Below, piece after piece: positions 54,394 to 63,790 of a stretch of 64,000 nucleotides of DNA. Source of the DNA: Natrinema gelatinilyticum (GTDB taxonomy: Archaea > Halobacteriota > Halobacteria > Halobacteriales > Natrialbaceae); the NCBI RefSeq assembly GCF_024266705.1, contig NZ_CP100756.1, positions 1,860,001 through 1,924,000 on the forward strand, given 5' to 3'. Under the pieces are notes generated by a model. It ran no database searches and was not told where the DNA came from. It saw only the letters and a list, made by a program, of their open reading frames with translations. Position 1 is the first letter of the stretch. Each line of letters begins with the position of its first letter. A program made the translations under genes and the position numbers.

Positions 54394-55542
54394 TTAGACC
54401 CGTTCTAGGATCGTCGCGACGCCCTGTCCGAAGCCGATACACATCGTCGACAGCGCGGTGTCCTGGCCGGTTCGATCGAGTTCGTGGGCGAGTTTCGTCA
54501 GCAACATCGCGCCAGTCGCTCCAAGCGGGTGCCCGTGGGCGATCGCTCCGCCGTTGACGTTGACGTCTTCCCACGACGCGCCGGTCTCTTCGAGCCAGGC
54601 GCCGACGACTGACGCGAACGCCTCGTTGACCTCGAAGAGGTCGATGTCGCCGACCGTCATGTCGGCCTTCTCGAGCACCTGTTCGGTCGCCGGGATCGGT
54701 CCCCGAAGCATGGTGACCGGGTCGACGCCGACGACTTCCGTCTGGACGATCCGGGCCATCGGTTCCCAGCCGTATTCCTCGGCGGCCGCCTCGCTCGCGA
54801 TCAATAACGCAGCCGAGCCGTCGACGATTCCCGAGGAGTTGCCGGGGTGGTGGAACCCCTCGCCTTCTTCGCGGAACGAAAGCGGCAGTTGTGAAAGTGT
54901 CTCGACGTCGGTCTCCGGTCGCGGGTGTTCGTCCTGCTCGACGACGACCTCCTCGCCGTCGAGTTCGGTTTCGACGGGTACGATCTGGTCGTCGTAGCGG
55001 CCTGCGTCCCAGGCCTCCTTCCAGCGGCGCTGGGAGTCAGCAGCGATCTCGTCGAGTTCCGTCCGCGTGAGGCCGTAGTTCTCGGCGATACGCTCGGCGC
55101 CTTCGCCCTGCGTGGTCAATTCGTCGAAGTACTCGAAGTACGTGTCCGTCGGCTTGTCGCCGTCCGACCCCATCGGAACGCGGGTCATGTGCTCGACCCC
55201 ACCCGCGATCAGGACGTCGTGTTGGTCGGCCATGACGTTCGCCGCCGCGAAATTGGCCGCCTGTTGGCCCGAGCCGCACATCCGGTTGAGCTGGACGCCC
55301 GGGACGACGTCTCCCCAGCCGGCGACCATCGGTGCGAGCCGCGCGATGTTGAGACCCTGCTCGCCGACCGGCGTCACGCAGCCGTAGATGACGTCCTCGA
55401 TCGTTTCGGGCTCGAACCCGTTGCGTTCTCGGAGCGCCTCGAGCGGTTCTGCGGCCAGATCTTGTGGATGCGTGTCTCGGAACGAGCCGTCGCGCTTCCC
55501 GAACGGCGTTCGGACGGCGTCGACGATGACTGCTGAGTTCAT
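54394..55542 (-). CDS. Acetyl-CoA C-acyltransferase (thiolase)
   Basis: A 382-residue thiolase of the FadA type. Nucleophile C89 in LNRMCGSGQQA, second block GGAIAHGHPLGATGAM and final block CIGFGQGVA. The GFGQG form matches the thiolase at 11189. Placement beside an acyl-CoA dehydrogenase, an SDR and a further dehydrogenase argues for beta-ketoacyl-CoA cleavage. The start MNSAVIVDAVRTPFG is the family-typical one; an ATG three codons earlier is possible. Confidence 0.93.
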   Translation of the reverse strand: MNSAVIVDAVRTPFGKRDGSFRDTHPQDLAAEPLEALRERNGFEPETIEDVIYGCVTPVGEQGLNIARLAPMVAGWGDVVPGVQLNRMCGSGQQAANFAAANVMADQHDVLIAGGVEHMTRVPMGSDGDKPTDTYFEYFDELTTQGEGAERIAENYGLTRTELDEIAADSQRRWKEAWDAGRYDDQIVPVETELDGEEVVVEQDEHPRPETDVETLSQLPLSFREEGEGFHHPGNSSGIVDGSAALLIASEAAAEEYGWEPMARIVQTEVVGVDPVTMLRGPIPATEQVLEKADMTVGDIDLFEVNEAFASVVGAWLEETGASWEDVNVNGGAIAHGHPLGATGAMLLTKLAHELDRTGQDTALSTMCIGFGQGVATILERV

Positions 55543-55703
55543 GACGTACACGTGAGTATTCCATCGTCAATCATAGATGTTGTGCATGGGTTCGGTCTCG
55601 TCCTCGTTGGAGCCTGTCCGGTGCTATCCGACCTGGCGATGGCCGCGACCATTGCTATCTCTCCGCAACGATTAAGTCAGATACCGAAGTATTCGCTCGG
55701 AAG

Positions 55704-56489
55704 ATGGATTTTGGTATCCAGGACAGGACCGCGGTGGTCACCGGTGGTGCCGGACGTATCGGAAGCGCTGACTGTCGTATTCTCGCGGACGAGGGCGCGA
55801 ACGTCGTCGTGCTCGACGTCGACGCCGACGGTGCGCGAGCGGTCGCCGACGAGATCGACGACACGGCCGACAGCGGTGAGGCGATGGCCCTCGAGTGTGA
55901 TCTCACCGACCGGGACGACGTCGCCGACTCGATGGACGAGGTTCGCGACGCGTTCGGCGGCGTCGACATCCTGGTCAACAACGCCGCGATGGTCGACGCG
56001 CGGTCGCGTCTCGCCGACTACGACGACGACATCTGGAACCGCGACGTCGAAATCAACCTGACGGGGACGTACAACATCAGCGCGGAGGTGTTTCCGCGAA
56101 TGTGCGACCGCGGCTGGGGTCGGATCGTGAACATGTCTTCGATGGCCGGTTGGTACGGCGGCTTCGGACAGATTTCGTATTCCGCGACGAAGGCGGCCAT
56201 GATCGGCGTCGGCCGAACGATGGCCCTCGAGGGGGCCCAGTCGGGGGTCACTTCGAACGTCATCGCCCCGAATATCGTCGTCGGGCCGTGGTCGGAGATG
56301 AGCCCGGACGAACTCAGAGAAGACGTCGACGAGTACTACGCTCGGATCGCAGAGGCGACCCCGATGCGCCATCTCGGGACCGAAGAAGACGTCGCCAACA
56401 TGGTCGCCTATCTCTGCTCCGAGCAGGCCTCCTACGTGACCGGACAGATCGTCGGCGTCACCGGCGGCATCGACCTGTTTAGTTTCTGA
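55704..56489 (+). CDS. SDR-family oxidoreductase
   Basis: A 261-residue classical SDR. It carries TGGAGRIGSADC in place of the usual TGxxxGIG, VLDVDADGARA (acidic, NAD-type), NNAAMVDARSR, YSATKAAMIGVGRTMALEG and YVTGQIVGVTGGIDLF. A TATA-like CGATTAAGTC about 35 bases upstream supports the start. It diverges from the thiolase gene by 161 bases and converges on an acyl-CoA dehydrogenase, so it probably serves the same acyl-CoA pathway. Confidence 0.9.
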   Translation: MDFGIQDRTAVVTGGAGRIGSADCRILADEGANVVVLDVDADGARAVADEIDDTADSGEAMALECDLTDRDDVADSMDEVRDAFGGVDILVNNAAMVDARSRLADYDDDIWNRDVEINLTGTYNISAEVFPRMCDRGWGRIVNMSSMAGWYGGFGQISYSATKAAMIGVGRTMALEGAQSGVTSNVIAPNIVVGPWSEMSPDELREDVDEYYARIAEATPMRHLGTEEDVANMVAYLCSEQASYVTGQIVGVTGGIDLFSF

Positions 56490-56578
56490 ACCGGCCTTTT
56501 ACGAGCAGTATCGGAGAACGCTCCGGTGCGTGACCTCGACAATGCACACCTCCGAGTGGGAGTCAGACGTCAGTGCGA

Positions 56579-57799
56579 TCAGTCCATGATCCCCATCGTC
56601 TTCGCGATGGTGTTGAGCTGAATCTCGTCCGTCCCCTCCACGATCCGCAGGATGCGCGCCTGGTGGACGAGGTCCATGTACGGATTCTCCTCGGCGAGCC
56701 CGTTGGCCCCGTGGACCTGTACGGCGGCGTCGGCGACTTCCCAGAGGACGTTCGTGGCGTACCACTTCAGCACCGAGGAATCCATGATCGTCCGCTCGTC
56801 CTGGGCCACCTTCCAGGCGAGTTTCAGGCCGGCCGCGTCGGCCGCGTAGGTCTTTGCACGCCCCTGTGCGAGCTTCGCGGAGACCTGTTGAAAGTTTCCG
56901 ATCGTCGTTCCGAATGCTTCGCGTTCGGTGACGTACTCGCTCGCTTTCTCGAGTAAATACTCCGAATAGCCGACCGCCTCGGCTCCCAATTCGAGGCGAC
57001 CGAGCGAGAGGAACTCCATCGCGGCGTAGAAGGCGTCGTCGACCTCGCCGAGGACACGACTGTCGGGGACGCGGACGCCGTCCAGGATAATTTCCGCCTG
57101 CGATCCCTCGGCCCCGACGGCGTTGTTGTACGATCCCAGTTCGTACTCGTCGCGCTCGACGATGAAACACGTGATCCCGCCGTAGCGGCCGGCCTCTTCC
57201 TGGGGCGTCGTCCGGGCGAACAGCTGGACGAAATCCGCGTAGGGGGCGTTGGTGATCCACTGCTTCCGACCGTTGATCACCCACTCGTCACCGTCCCGCT
57301 CGGCGGTCGTCTCCATGTTGGGCGAGTCAGAGCCGTATCCGGGCTCCGTTTGACCGAACGCCGTCGACTTTTCCGCCTTGACGGTCGGCTCGAGGTAGCG
57401 TTCTCGCTGGTCGCTCTCGGCCTGTAACAGGAGGGGTTTCGGCCCTTCGGGGCCGGCGAGTACGTACCGCTCGAGGCCGCCGCCGTGGGATGCGAGGTGT
57501 TTTTTCGCTCGATACCAGGTTACCGGGGAGATCCCGTCGCCGCCCGCATCTTCGGGCAAGTTCATCGCGTAGAAGCCGGCCTCGGCCGATTTCCGGCGTA
57601 TCTCCTCGCGAGCCTCGAGTACTTCGTCGGTGATGCGGCCGTTCTCGTGGCGACCCTTTCTGGGGTTCGTGTAGGTGTCGCCGAGGTCCGCGACAACCGG
57701 CTCGACCTCGCGCTCGATGAATTCGTCCAGACTGTCGAGGATGAGTCGCGTTTCCTCGTCGGTGGCGAAGCTCACGCCGCTCGTGGTGTCTGCTCCCAT
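56579..57799 (-). CDS. Acyl-CoA dehydrogenase
   Basis: A 406-residue dehydrogenase with STAFGQTEPGYGSDSPNMETT and INGRKQWITNAPYADFVQLFA. The catalytic Glu is in RILRIVEGTDEIQLNTIAK, the standard position. It follows the acyl-CoA ligase by 24 bases in one operon. A ribosome site TTGGAG lies eight bases before the ATG, which also forms part of a TCTCCA-AG-TGGAGA dyad (57807-57820). Together the pair would activate and first-oxidise one acid. Confidence 0.93.
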   Translation of the reverse strand: MGADTTSGVSFATDEETRLILDSLDEFIEREVEPVVADLGDTYTNPRKGRHENGRITDEVLEAREEIRRKSAEAGFYAMNLPEDAGGDGISPVTWYRAKKHLASHGGGLERYVLAGPEGPKPLLLQAESDQRERYLEPTVKAEKSTAFGQTEPGYGSDSPNMETTAERDGDEWVINGRKQWITNAPYADFVQLFARTTPQEEAGRYGGITCFIVERDEYELGSYNNAVGAEGSQAEIILDGVRVPDSRVLGEVDDAFYAAMEFLSLGRLELGAEAVGYSEYLLEKASEYVTEREAFGTTIGNFQQVSAKLAQGRAKTYAADAAGLKLAWKVAQDERTIMDSSVLKWYATNVLWEVADAAVQVHGANGLAEENPYMDLVHQARILRIVEGTDEIQLNTIAKTMGIMD

Positions 57800-57823
57800 A
57801 GTGATATCTCCAAGTGGAGAACC

Positions 57824-59458
57824 TTACCGTTTGGCCTCCGTTTCGCCGTCCGCCTCGAGGACGACGTCGAACTGGTCGCGCAGCGTTTTCTTGTCGAACT
57901 TGCCGGTGGAGGTCTTGGGAATCTCCGAGATGAACCGGTATGCGTCCGGTAACCACCACGAGGGGAACGTTTCCGCGAGATGATCATCGAGTTCCGATTC
58001 GGTGAGTTCTGCCCCGTCTCTCTCGACGACGCAGGCCAGGGGCCGTTCCTGCCAGCGCTCGTGGTCGACCGCGATGACCGTCGCCTCGGTTACGTCCTCG
58101 TGTGCGATGAGTTCGTTCTCGAGTTGGACCGACGAGATCCACTCGCCGCCGGATTTGATCACGTCTTTGTCGCGGTCGACGATGTCGATGTACCCCAGTT
58201 CGTCGTGGGTGGCGATGTCGCCAGTTCGGAGATATCCGTCGTCCGTAAACGCCGTCTCGTTCTCGTCGGGCCGGTCGTGATAGTGATCGGTTACCCAGGG
58301 GCTACGGACCTGTAGTTCCCCCATCGTCTCGCCGTCGGCGGGCACCTCCTCGCCGTCGTCGTCGATCACACGGGTCTGCATTCCCGGGACGGGAAGACCC
58401 GCTTTCGCGCGGTAGGCGTACTGTTCGTCGCTCGGACGCTCCTCTACTTCCTTGCGGAGCGTGCTGAGCGACCCCAGCGGTGACGTCTCGGTCATCCCCC
58501 AGCCCTGGATGATCGGCGCGTCGTATTCCTCGTCGTACTTCCGGATGAGCGACTCCGGCGGCGCGGAGCCGCCGACCGTCAGCCGATCGATGTTCGAAAT
58601 GTCGACTTCGGGATTTTCGTCCAGATACTCGGCCATCTCGAGCCAGATGGTCGGGACGGCCGCCGAGACGGTCACGTCTTCGTCGGCGATCAGGTGGGCG
58701 ATCGATTCCGGATCGGTGTGAACCGAGGGAAACACTTGCTTCGCTCCGACGAACGTCGCGGCGTAGGGGACTCCCCAGCCGTTCGCGTGGAACATCGGGA
58801 CGACAGGGAGCGCTACGTCGCTCTCGCCGAGTTGATTCGCGTCGACGTGTCCGCACATGATGCTGTGCAGGTACATCGCGCGGTGAGAGTACGGGACGCC
58901 CTTGGGAAGGCCAGTCGTCCCCGAAGTGTGACACATCCCGTACTCCGCGTCCTCGTCGATATCGGGCCAGTCGTACTCCGTCGACTGTCCCTCGAGCAGC
59001 GACTCGTAATCGGTCACTGGCTCGAGACTCGTCTCCGGGACCTCGTCGTCGAGGACGACGTACTGTTCGACGGTCTCGAGGTCGTCTGCGTTCGCTTCGA
59101 CCTTCTCGATGAGTCCGGGATCGACGAACACCACCCGATCATCCGCGTCGTCGATGGTGTGGACGAAGTGGTGGTCGGGGAGTCGCATGTTACACATGTG
59201 AATCGACCGTCCGGAACAGGCCGGCCCGAAGTAGAGTTCGAAGTGGCGGTAGTGGTTCGTCGCGACGACACCGACCCTGTCACCCGCCTCGAGACCGAGG
59301 TCGTCGAGCGCACCCGCAAGCTGGCAGATACGCTCGTAGGCGTCTGCGTACGTGTATCGATGCGTACTTCCGTCGGGCAGTTTCGTTACCAGTTCTCGGT
59401 CCGGAAACATGGTGACTGCCCGCTCGAGGAGCTTGTCAAGTGTTAACTGAACTCCCAT
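57824..59458 (-). CDS. Acyl-CoA ligase (AMP-forming, medium-chain type)
   Basis: A 544-residue AMP-forming ligase. Motifs: CHTSGTTGLPKGVPYSH, IQGWGMTETSPLGS, TGDIATHDELGYIDIVDRDKDVIKSGGEWIS and the A10 lysine in KTSTGKFDKKTL. The GGEWISSVQLEN stretch is typical of the medium-chain/fatty-acyl ligases related to AlkK. Starts at 59461 or 59473 are also possible. It is first in an operon with the acyl-CoA dehydrogenase at 56579. Confidence 0.92.
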   Translation of the reverse strand: MGVQLTLDKLLERAVTMFPDRELVTKLPDGSTHRYTYADAYERICQLAGALDDLGLEAGDRVGVVATNHYRHFELYFGPACSGRSIHMCNMRLPDHHFVHTIDDADDRVVFVDPGLIEKVEANADDLETVEQYVVLDDEVPETSLEPVTDYESLLEGQSTEYDWPDIDEDAEYGMCHTSGTTGLPKGVPYSHRAMYLHSIMCGHVDANQLGESDVALPVVPMFHANGWGVPYAATFVGAKQVFPSVHTDPESIAHLIADEDVTVSAAVPTIWLEMAEYLDENPEVDISNIDRLTVGGSAPPESLIRKYDEEYDAPIIQGWGMTETSPLGSLSTLRKEVEERPSDEQYAYRAKAGLPVPGMQTRVIDDDGEEVPADGETMGELQVRSPWVTDHYHDRPDENETAFTDDGYLRTGDIATHDELGYIDIVDRDKDVIKSGGEWISSVQLENELIAHEDVTEATVIAVDHERWQERPLACVVERDGAELTESELDDHLAETFPSWWLPDAYRFISEIPKTSTGKFDKKTLRDQFDVVLEADGETEAKR

Positions 59459-59669
59459 CATGGCCGTATACAATGATTCAGTCCACCGACTTATCAGTTG
59501 TGCCGATTGCGCCGGTTCGGGGCGCTGGCTCGTCCGTCTTGTGCGGTCGATTCGGGTCCGGATATCCAGGACCCGCCGTGGGCGCGGATACGGGTCGCGA
59601 GTATATTCCTCCCGTAACTCCTGTCAACTCGGGGGAAGAATTATGCCCGGAGTCGTTGAGCACTAATGC

Positions 59670-61292
59670 GTGACATACGATACCATATATGATGCCGTCT
59701 CTGACCGATACGAGGACGGAATGGGGTGGGACGAACACGCACACGTCGGCGACGAGGAATCGTTCAATGTCGCCGACGAAGCGCTTGGCCGCCACGCCGA
59801 TTCCGACGAGACCGGCCTTCGTATCCGGGACTTCGAACGGGGCGAGACCGAGACGTATACGTTCGCGGAGCTGGCCGCGGCCGCGAATCGAGTCAGCAAC
59901 TATCTGACCGAACATACCGACCGAGGCGACCGCGTCGGCGCGATGCTCCCGACGCGACTCGAGCTGTACGCCGTCGTCTTCGGGACGATCGCGGCAGGAC
60001 GGATCTACCTGCCGCTCGCACCGGTGTTCGGCCCCGACGCGTTGAACTACCGGCTCGAGGATTCGGGTGCTGCCGCGCTGTTTACGACGGCCGAGGGCTG
60101 TGCGGCCGTCGACGGCGACCTGCCGGCGCTCGAGCGCGTGATTTCGATCGACGGCGGATCGATCGACGGAGACACGACGGTGAACGAGTACGACGACGTC
60201 CGTGCTCACGACGACGGCTTCGAAAGCGTCGAGATGCATCCGAACGACCCCTACTCGCTGACCTATACCTCCGGCACGACGGGGCCGCCGAAGGGGGTGC
60301 CCACGACCCATCGCGGTCCGATCGAACTGTACGCCTACACGGAGTACGTCGTCGACCTCCGTCCGGACGACGTATACCTCGTCGCGGCATCCCCGTCGTG
60401 GTCCTACGGACTCACGATGGGAACGATCATGTCCGGCATCCGGGGGACGGCTATCGGCTGCTATCGCGGCCAGTTCAACCCGTACGCATTCTTCGAGACG
60501 CTCGAGGCGTGGGATGTCGACAACGCGATGATCCCGCCGACGGCGCTTCGGCAGTCTCGAGCCGCCGGAATCGATCTCGACGGGTACGACATCGACCTCA
60601 GGGTGCTGATCTCGGCGGGCGAGTCACTCGACAAGGAGACCGTCGACTGGTGTGAGGACGGTCTGGGCGCCCCGCCGCAGGACGCCTACGGCCTCACCGA
60701 GGCCGGCATGGTCGTCTGCAACTACGCGTTCGACGACTGGGAGGTCCGCCCTGGAAGTATGGGGAAGGTCACGCCCGGCGAAGAGGTGACGTTGCTAGAC
60801 GACGACGGTACCGACGTCGAGCAGGGCGAGGTCGGCGAGATTGCGATCCGCCGCGACGAGGACGCCCACGGGTCCTACTGGGGGCGTCCGGAAGCGACGC
60901 TCGAGACCTTTTCCGGACACTGGCTTCGCACCGGCGACCTGGCGCGCCGCGACGAGGACGGCTATTTCTGGTACGTCAGTCGGGCGGACGACGTCATCAT
61001 CTCGGCCGGCTACCGGATCGGCCCCGCGGAGGTCGAAGAGACGCTGCTCGATCACGTGGCGGTCGAAGAAGCCGCCGTCGTCGGGGTGGACCACGAGACG
61101 CGCGGCCAGATCGTGAAAGCGTACGTCACCCTCGTCGACGATCACGAGCCGTCATCGATACTGGCCGACGAACTGAGCGAGTTCGCCCGCGCGGAACTTT
61201 CGAAACACGAGTACCCTCGGGAAATCGAGTTCCTCGAGGCCCTTCCGAAGACAGCCAGCGGAAAAATCAAGCGCTCCGCGCTCGCGGAGTGA
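59670..61292 (+). CDS. Acyl-CoA ligase (benzoate/acetate-ligase-like AMP-forming)
   Basis: A 540-residue AMP-forming ligase. Motifs: TYTSGTTGPPKGVPTTH, DAYGLTEAGMVVCN, RTGDLARRDEDGYFWYVSRADDVIISAGYRIGPAEVE and the A10 lysine in KTASGKIKRSAL. The motif SRADDVIISAGYRIGP is typical of the ACSM/benzoate-CoA ligase branch. It starts with GTG, about 28 bases after a TATA-like GAATTATG, so it is leaderless. It diverges from the ligase at 57824 and converges on the CoA transferase. Confidence 0.9.
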   Translation: MTYDTIYDAVSDRYEDGMGWDEHAHVGDEESFNVADEALGRHADSDETGLRIRDFERGETETYTFAELAAAANRVSNYLTEHTDRGDRVGAMLPTRLELYAVVFGTIAAGRIYLPLAPVFGPDALNYRLEDSGAAALFTTAEGCAAVDGDLPALERVISIDGGSIDGDTTVNEYDDVRAHDDGFESVEMHPNDPYSLTYTSGTTGPPKGVPTTHRGPIELYAYTEYVVDLRPDDVYLVAASPSWSYGLTMGTIMSGIRGTAIGCYRGQFNPYAFFETLEAWDVDNAMIPPTALRQSRAAGIDLDGYDIDLRVLISAGESLDKETVDWCEDGLGAPPQDAYGLTEAGMVVCNYAFDDWEVRPGSMGKVTPGEEVTLLDDDGTDVEQGEVGEIAIRRDEDAHGSYWGRPEATLETFSGHWLRTGDLARRDEDGYFWYVSRADDVIISAGYRIGPAEVEETLLDHVAVEEAAVVGVDHETRGQIVKAYVTLVDDHEPSSILADELSEFARAELSKHEYPREIEFLEALPKTASGKIKRSALAE

Positions 61293-61367
61293 CTGGGTGG
61301 GACCGCCGACTGACGCTCCTCCTGTCGGTCCGCCTGTCGTCGCGCGCCCCGACGGGACGCGGTGCGA

Positions 61368-62531
61368 TCACCGGATCGCGCCGGCGCCTCGGAGGTCGTC
61401 GACCTCGTCGTCGTCGTATCCGACCGACGCGAGCAGGTCGGCGGTGTGTTCGCCGTGGGCCGGCACCGATTCGTCGTGAGCGTCGGGGACGTTCGACCCG
61501 ACTGCGGGGAACCCGATCCGTGGCGGCGCGTCGCCGGACCGTTCGACCAGTCCCCGGGCCTCGAGTTGGGGATGTGCGAGGGCTTCGGCCGGGGTACACA
61601 CCGGTCCAGTCATCGTCTCGTCGCTCAATTCGTCGAGCCAGTCGTCCCGCGACCGACTCGCGAACAGGTCGGCCAGTTCCTCGCGGACGGCAGCCAGTTC
61701 GGCGGGGTCGTCGGTGTCGTGGTGCGCAATGAGATCCTCACGACCGACTTCCTCGCAGAACGCTCGCCAGAACTTCGGCTCGAGTGCGGCGAGAGTGACG
61801 TATCGCCCGTCGGCGGTCTCGTACACGTCGTACCAGGGGACCTGACCGGTGAGCCTCGTCTCGCCGGGTCGCGGGCGACCGCCGGTGAGCGCCTCGTACG
61901 CAACGGCTTGCGAAAAGGATGCAACCACGTCGGTCATGGCCACGTCGACGTATTCGCCGCCGTTGCCCAGTTCGCGCGACAGAAGTCCGCCAACGATGCT
62001 GAACGCCGCGAACAGTCCGCCGCCGAGGTCGCCGATCTGGTAGCCCGGAATCTGCGGGGCCATGGATTCGTCCTCGCGGGTCATATCGAGCAACCCTGCG
62101 AGGCCGACGTAATTGAGATCGTGGCCCGCGCGTTCGGCGTACGGGCCGGTTCCCCCGTAACCGGACAGCGAACAGTACACCAGTTCCTCGTTGTACTCGA
62201 GCAGCGTCTCGTAGTCTATCCCGAGTCGTTCGGCGACGCCCGGTCGGAACTGTTCGAAGACGACGTCCGCGTCCTCGACGAGTCGGTAGAACGCCGCCGT
62301 TCCTTCCTCGGACTTGAGATCGAGCGCCACACTTCGCTTGCCCCGATTGATGCTGTCGAACAGTGCGGCGGTGTCGCGTTCGGTCGTCGGGGACGCGTAC
62401 CTCGCGTAGTCGCCTGCGTCGGTGTCCTCGACTTTCACTACGTCGGCACCCGCATCGGCGAGCAGTTGCGTCGCATACGGGCCGGGAAGGAGCCGAGACA
62501 GATCGAGTATCCGTACCGAATCGAGCTGCAT
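61368..62531 (-). CDS. Family III CoA transferase / alpha-methylacyl-CoA racemase-like
   Basis: A 387-residue CaiB/BaiF-family protein. The N-terminal RILDLSRLLPGPYATQLLADAGADVVKVED is the CoA-binding fold. H137 (AGHDLNY) and D168 (QIGDLGGGL) are spaced like the His/Asp acid-base pair of alpha-methylacyl-CoA racemases; CoA transferases of the family instead use an Asp nucleophile here. A racemase for branched acyl-CoA is the better reading, which would feed a beta-oxidation route for methyl-branched chains. The start is MQLDSVRILDL. Confidence 0.87.
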   Translation of the reverse strand: MQLDSVRILDLSRLLPGPYATQLLADAGADVVKVEDTDAGDYARYASPTTERDTAALFDSINRGKRSVALDLKSEEGTAAFYRLVEDADVVFEQFRPGVAERLGIDYETLLEYNEELVYCSLSGYGGTGPYAERAGHDLNYVGLAGLLDMTREDESMAPQIPGYQIGDLGGGLFAAFSIVGGLLSRELGNGGEYVDVAMTDVVASFSQAVAYEALTGGRPRPGETRLTGQVPWYDVYETADGRYVTLAALEPKFWRAFCEEVGREDLIAHHDTDDPAELAAVREELADLFASRSRDDWLDELSDETMTGPVCTPAEALAHPQLEARGLVERSGDAPPRIGFPAVGSNVPDAHDESVPAHGEHTADLLASVGYDDDEVDDLRGAGAIR

Positions 62532-62765
62532 AGTGACAGGTCCCGCCCCGACCGCAAAAACCTACTGTCAGTGGCCAGTCGCTCCCTCCCGCTCGAGTGT
62601 CGCTCCGTCGATCACGTACACGGGAGACCATACAGTAACGGTCGCCGCTTACCGCCGGCCGATCGCACACTTCGGCGAGGTGCGTCATACGGACTACTGT
62701 AAACCATTGCCGGTGCAACCGCAGGACGGTCGCGATTGCACGGTACATCGGTACAGCAGACCGTA

Positions 62766-63698
62766 TCAGTCGTCACTCTCGAGTTGCACCAGTTCGTCGA
62801 CGTCGGGAATGTCAGCCGCGGCGTCGGTGATCTGTCGCATCCGGTCGGTGTGCTTGTCGATAGCGTAGGCGGCGAGTTCTCCTTCCTCGAGGCCGACGCG
62901 TTCGTCGGGGTCGTCGGGCTGGAACCGATCGTCTTCGGTGATCCCCTGGACGAGCGGAAGGAGTTCGTCGACGGTATCTTCGATGATCGCCGGGTCGACG
63001 CCCTCGGCGATGAGCTTCTTGAGCTGATTCATGCCGAAGCCGACGTGGCGGCCCTCGTCGCTGCGGATTTTCGTGAACCCCTCGACCAGTCCCGGCAGGT
63101 GCGGGAGTTCTTCGAACTCGCCGCCGTAGGAGGTTTGCATGCCGTAGTAGCCGGTCTGTGCGAGGATCCCCTCGACGGTGAGGTGGTAGTGACAGTACGC
63201 CTTTGCCCGGTTCTCGGGGGTGTCCTCCTCGAGCAGCCGGAACTGCGCTTTCCGATTGCGGTCGAACAGCTCGATGTAGGGCTCGTTGAACCAGCGATCG
63301 TGGCGGGGATTCGACTGCTCCCACCCCATTTCGTCTTCGACCGTCCAGATGACCTCTCGCCAGTAGCGGTCGAAGAAATCCGCATGTTTCGCCTCCTCGT
63401 ACAGTTGGGTCGTGATGAACAGTTGATCGTCGATGTTGTCGAGGACGGCACCGAGCGGCGCGAGGTCTTCGGTGACTGCATCCTCGCCCGCGCCGAACTT
63501 CGCGATCCCGTTGAGAGTCCCGTACCAGGTCTCCTGATCGTATTCTTCTTCCCCCTCGATGTAGGCCAGTAGCTGCTCGACGTCCTGCTCGATATCGATT
63601 TCCCCGGGGTCCCAGTGCCGTTCGACCGCGTTACGGTAATATCGGTTCGACCTGGATTCCCGATCCATCATCTCCGTTGGCGCGTACTCAGTTGCCAT
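62766..63698 (-). CDS. R2-like ligand-binding oxidase (R2lox family)
   Basis: A 310-residue ferritin-like protein often annotated as ribonucleotide reductase beta. Metal ligands read E72 (GEDAVT), E102 and H105 (EEAKH), E176 (VEG), and E215 and H218 (DEGRH). V75 and Y171 sit where R2lox proteins form their Val-Tyr cross-link. R2lox enzymes carry a Mn/Fe site that binds a long-chain fatty acid and performs two-electron oxidation. No RNR large subunit is nearby, whereas lipid genes are, supporting R2lox rather than R2. TATA ATTTAATAG about 27 bases upstream fixes the start at MATEYAPTEM. Confidence 0.85.
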   Translation of the reverse strand: MATEYAPTEMMDRESRSNRYYRNAVERHWDPGEIDIEQDVEQLLAYIEGEEEYDQETWYGTLNGIAKFGAGEDAVTEDLAPLGAVLDNIDDQLFITTQLYEEAKHADFFDRYWREVIWTVEDEMGWEQSNPRHDRWFNEPYIELFDRNRKAQFRLLEEDTPENRAKAYCHYHLTVEGILAQTGYYGMQTSYGGEFEELPHLPGLVEGFTKIRSDEGRHVGFGMNQLKKLIAEGVDPAIIEDTVDELLPLVQGITEDDRFQPDDPDERVGLEEGELAAYAIDKHTDRMRQITDAAADIPDVDELVQLESDD

Positions 63699-63790
63699 AT
63701 ACCAAACACGACGATCCAACTATTAAATGTGTTGTTTGTTTGCCATCCTCTCGGCGGCGGTAACGGAGTCGCCTCGGATCGGGAACGACC

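Noticed and set aside
57807..57820. TCTCCA-AG-TGGAGA dyad before the acyl-CoA dehydrogenase as a fourth operator
   Set aside because: It lies inside an operon between a ligase stop and the next start, and one arm doubles as the ribosome site, so it is more simply explained as a Shine-Dalgarno sequence.
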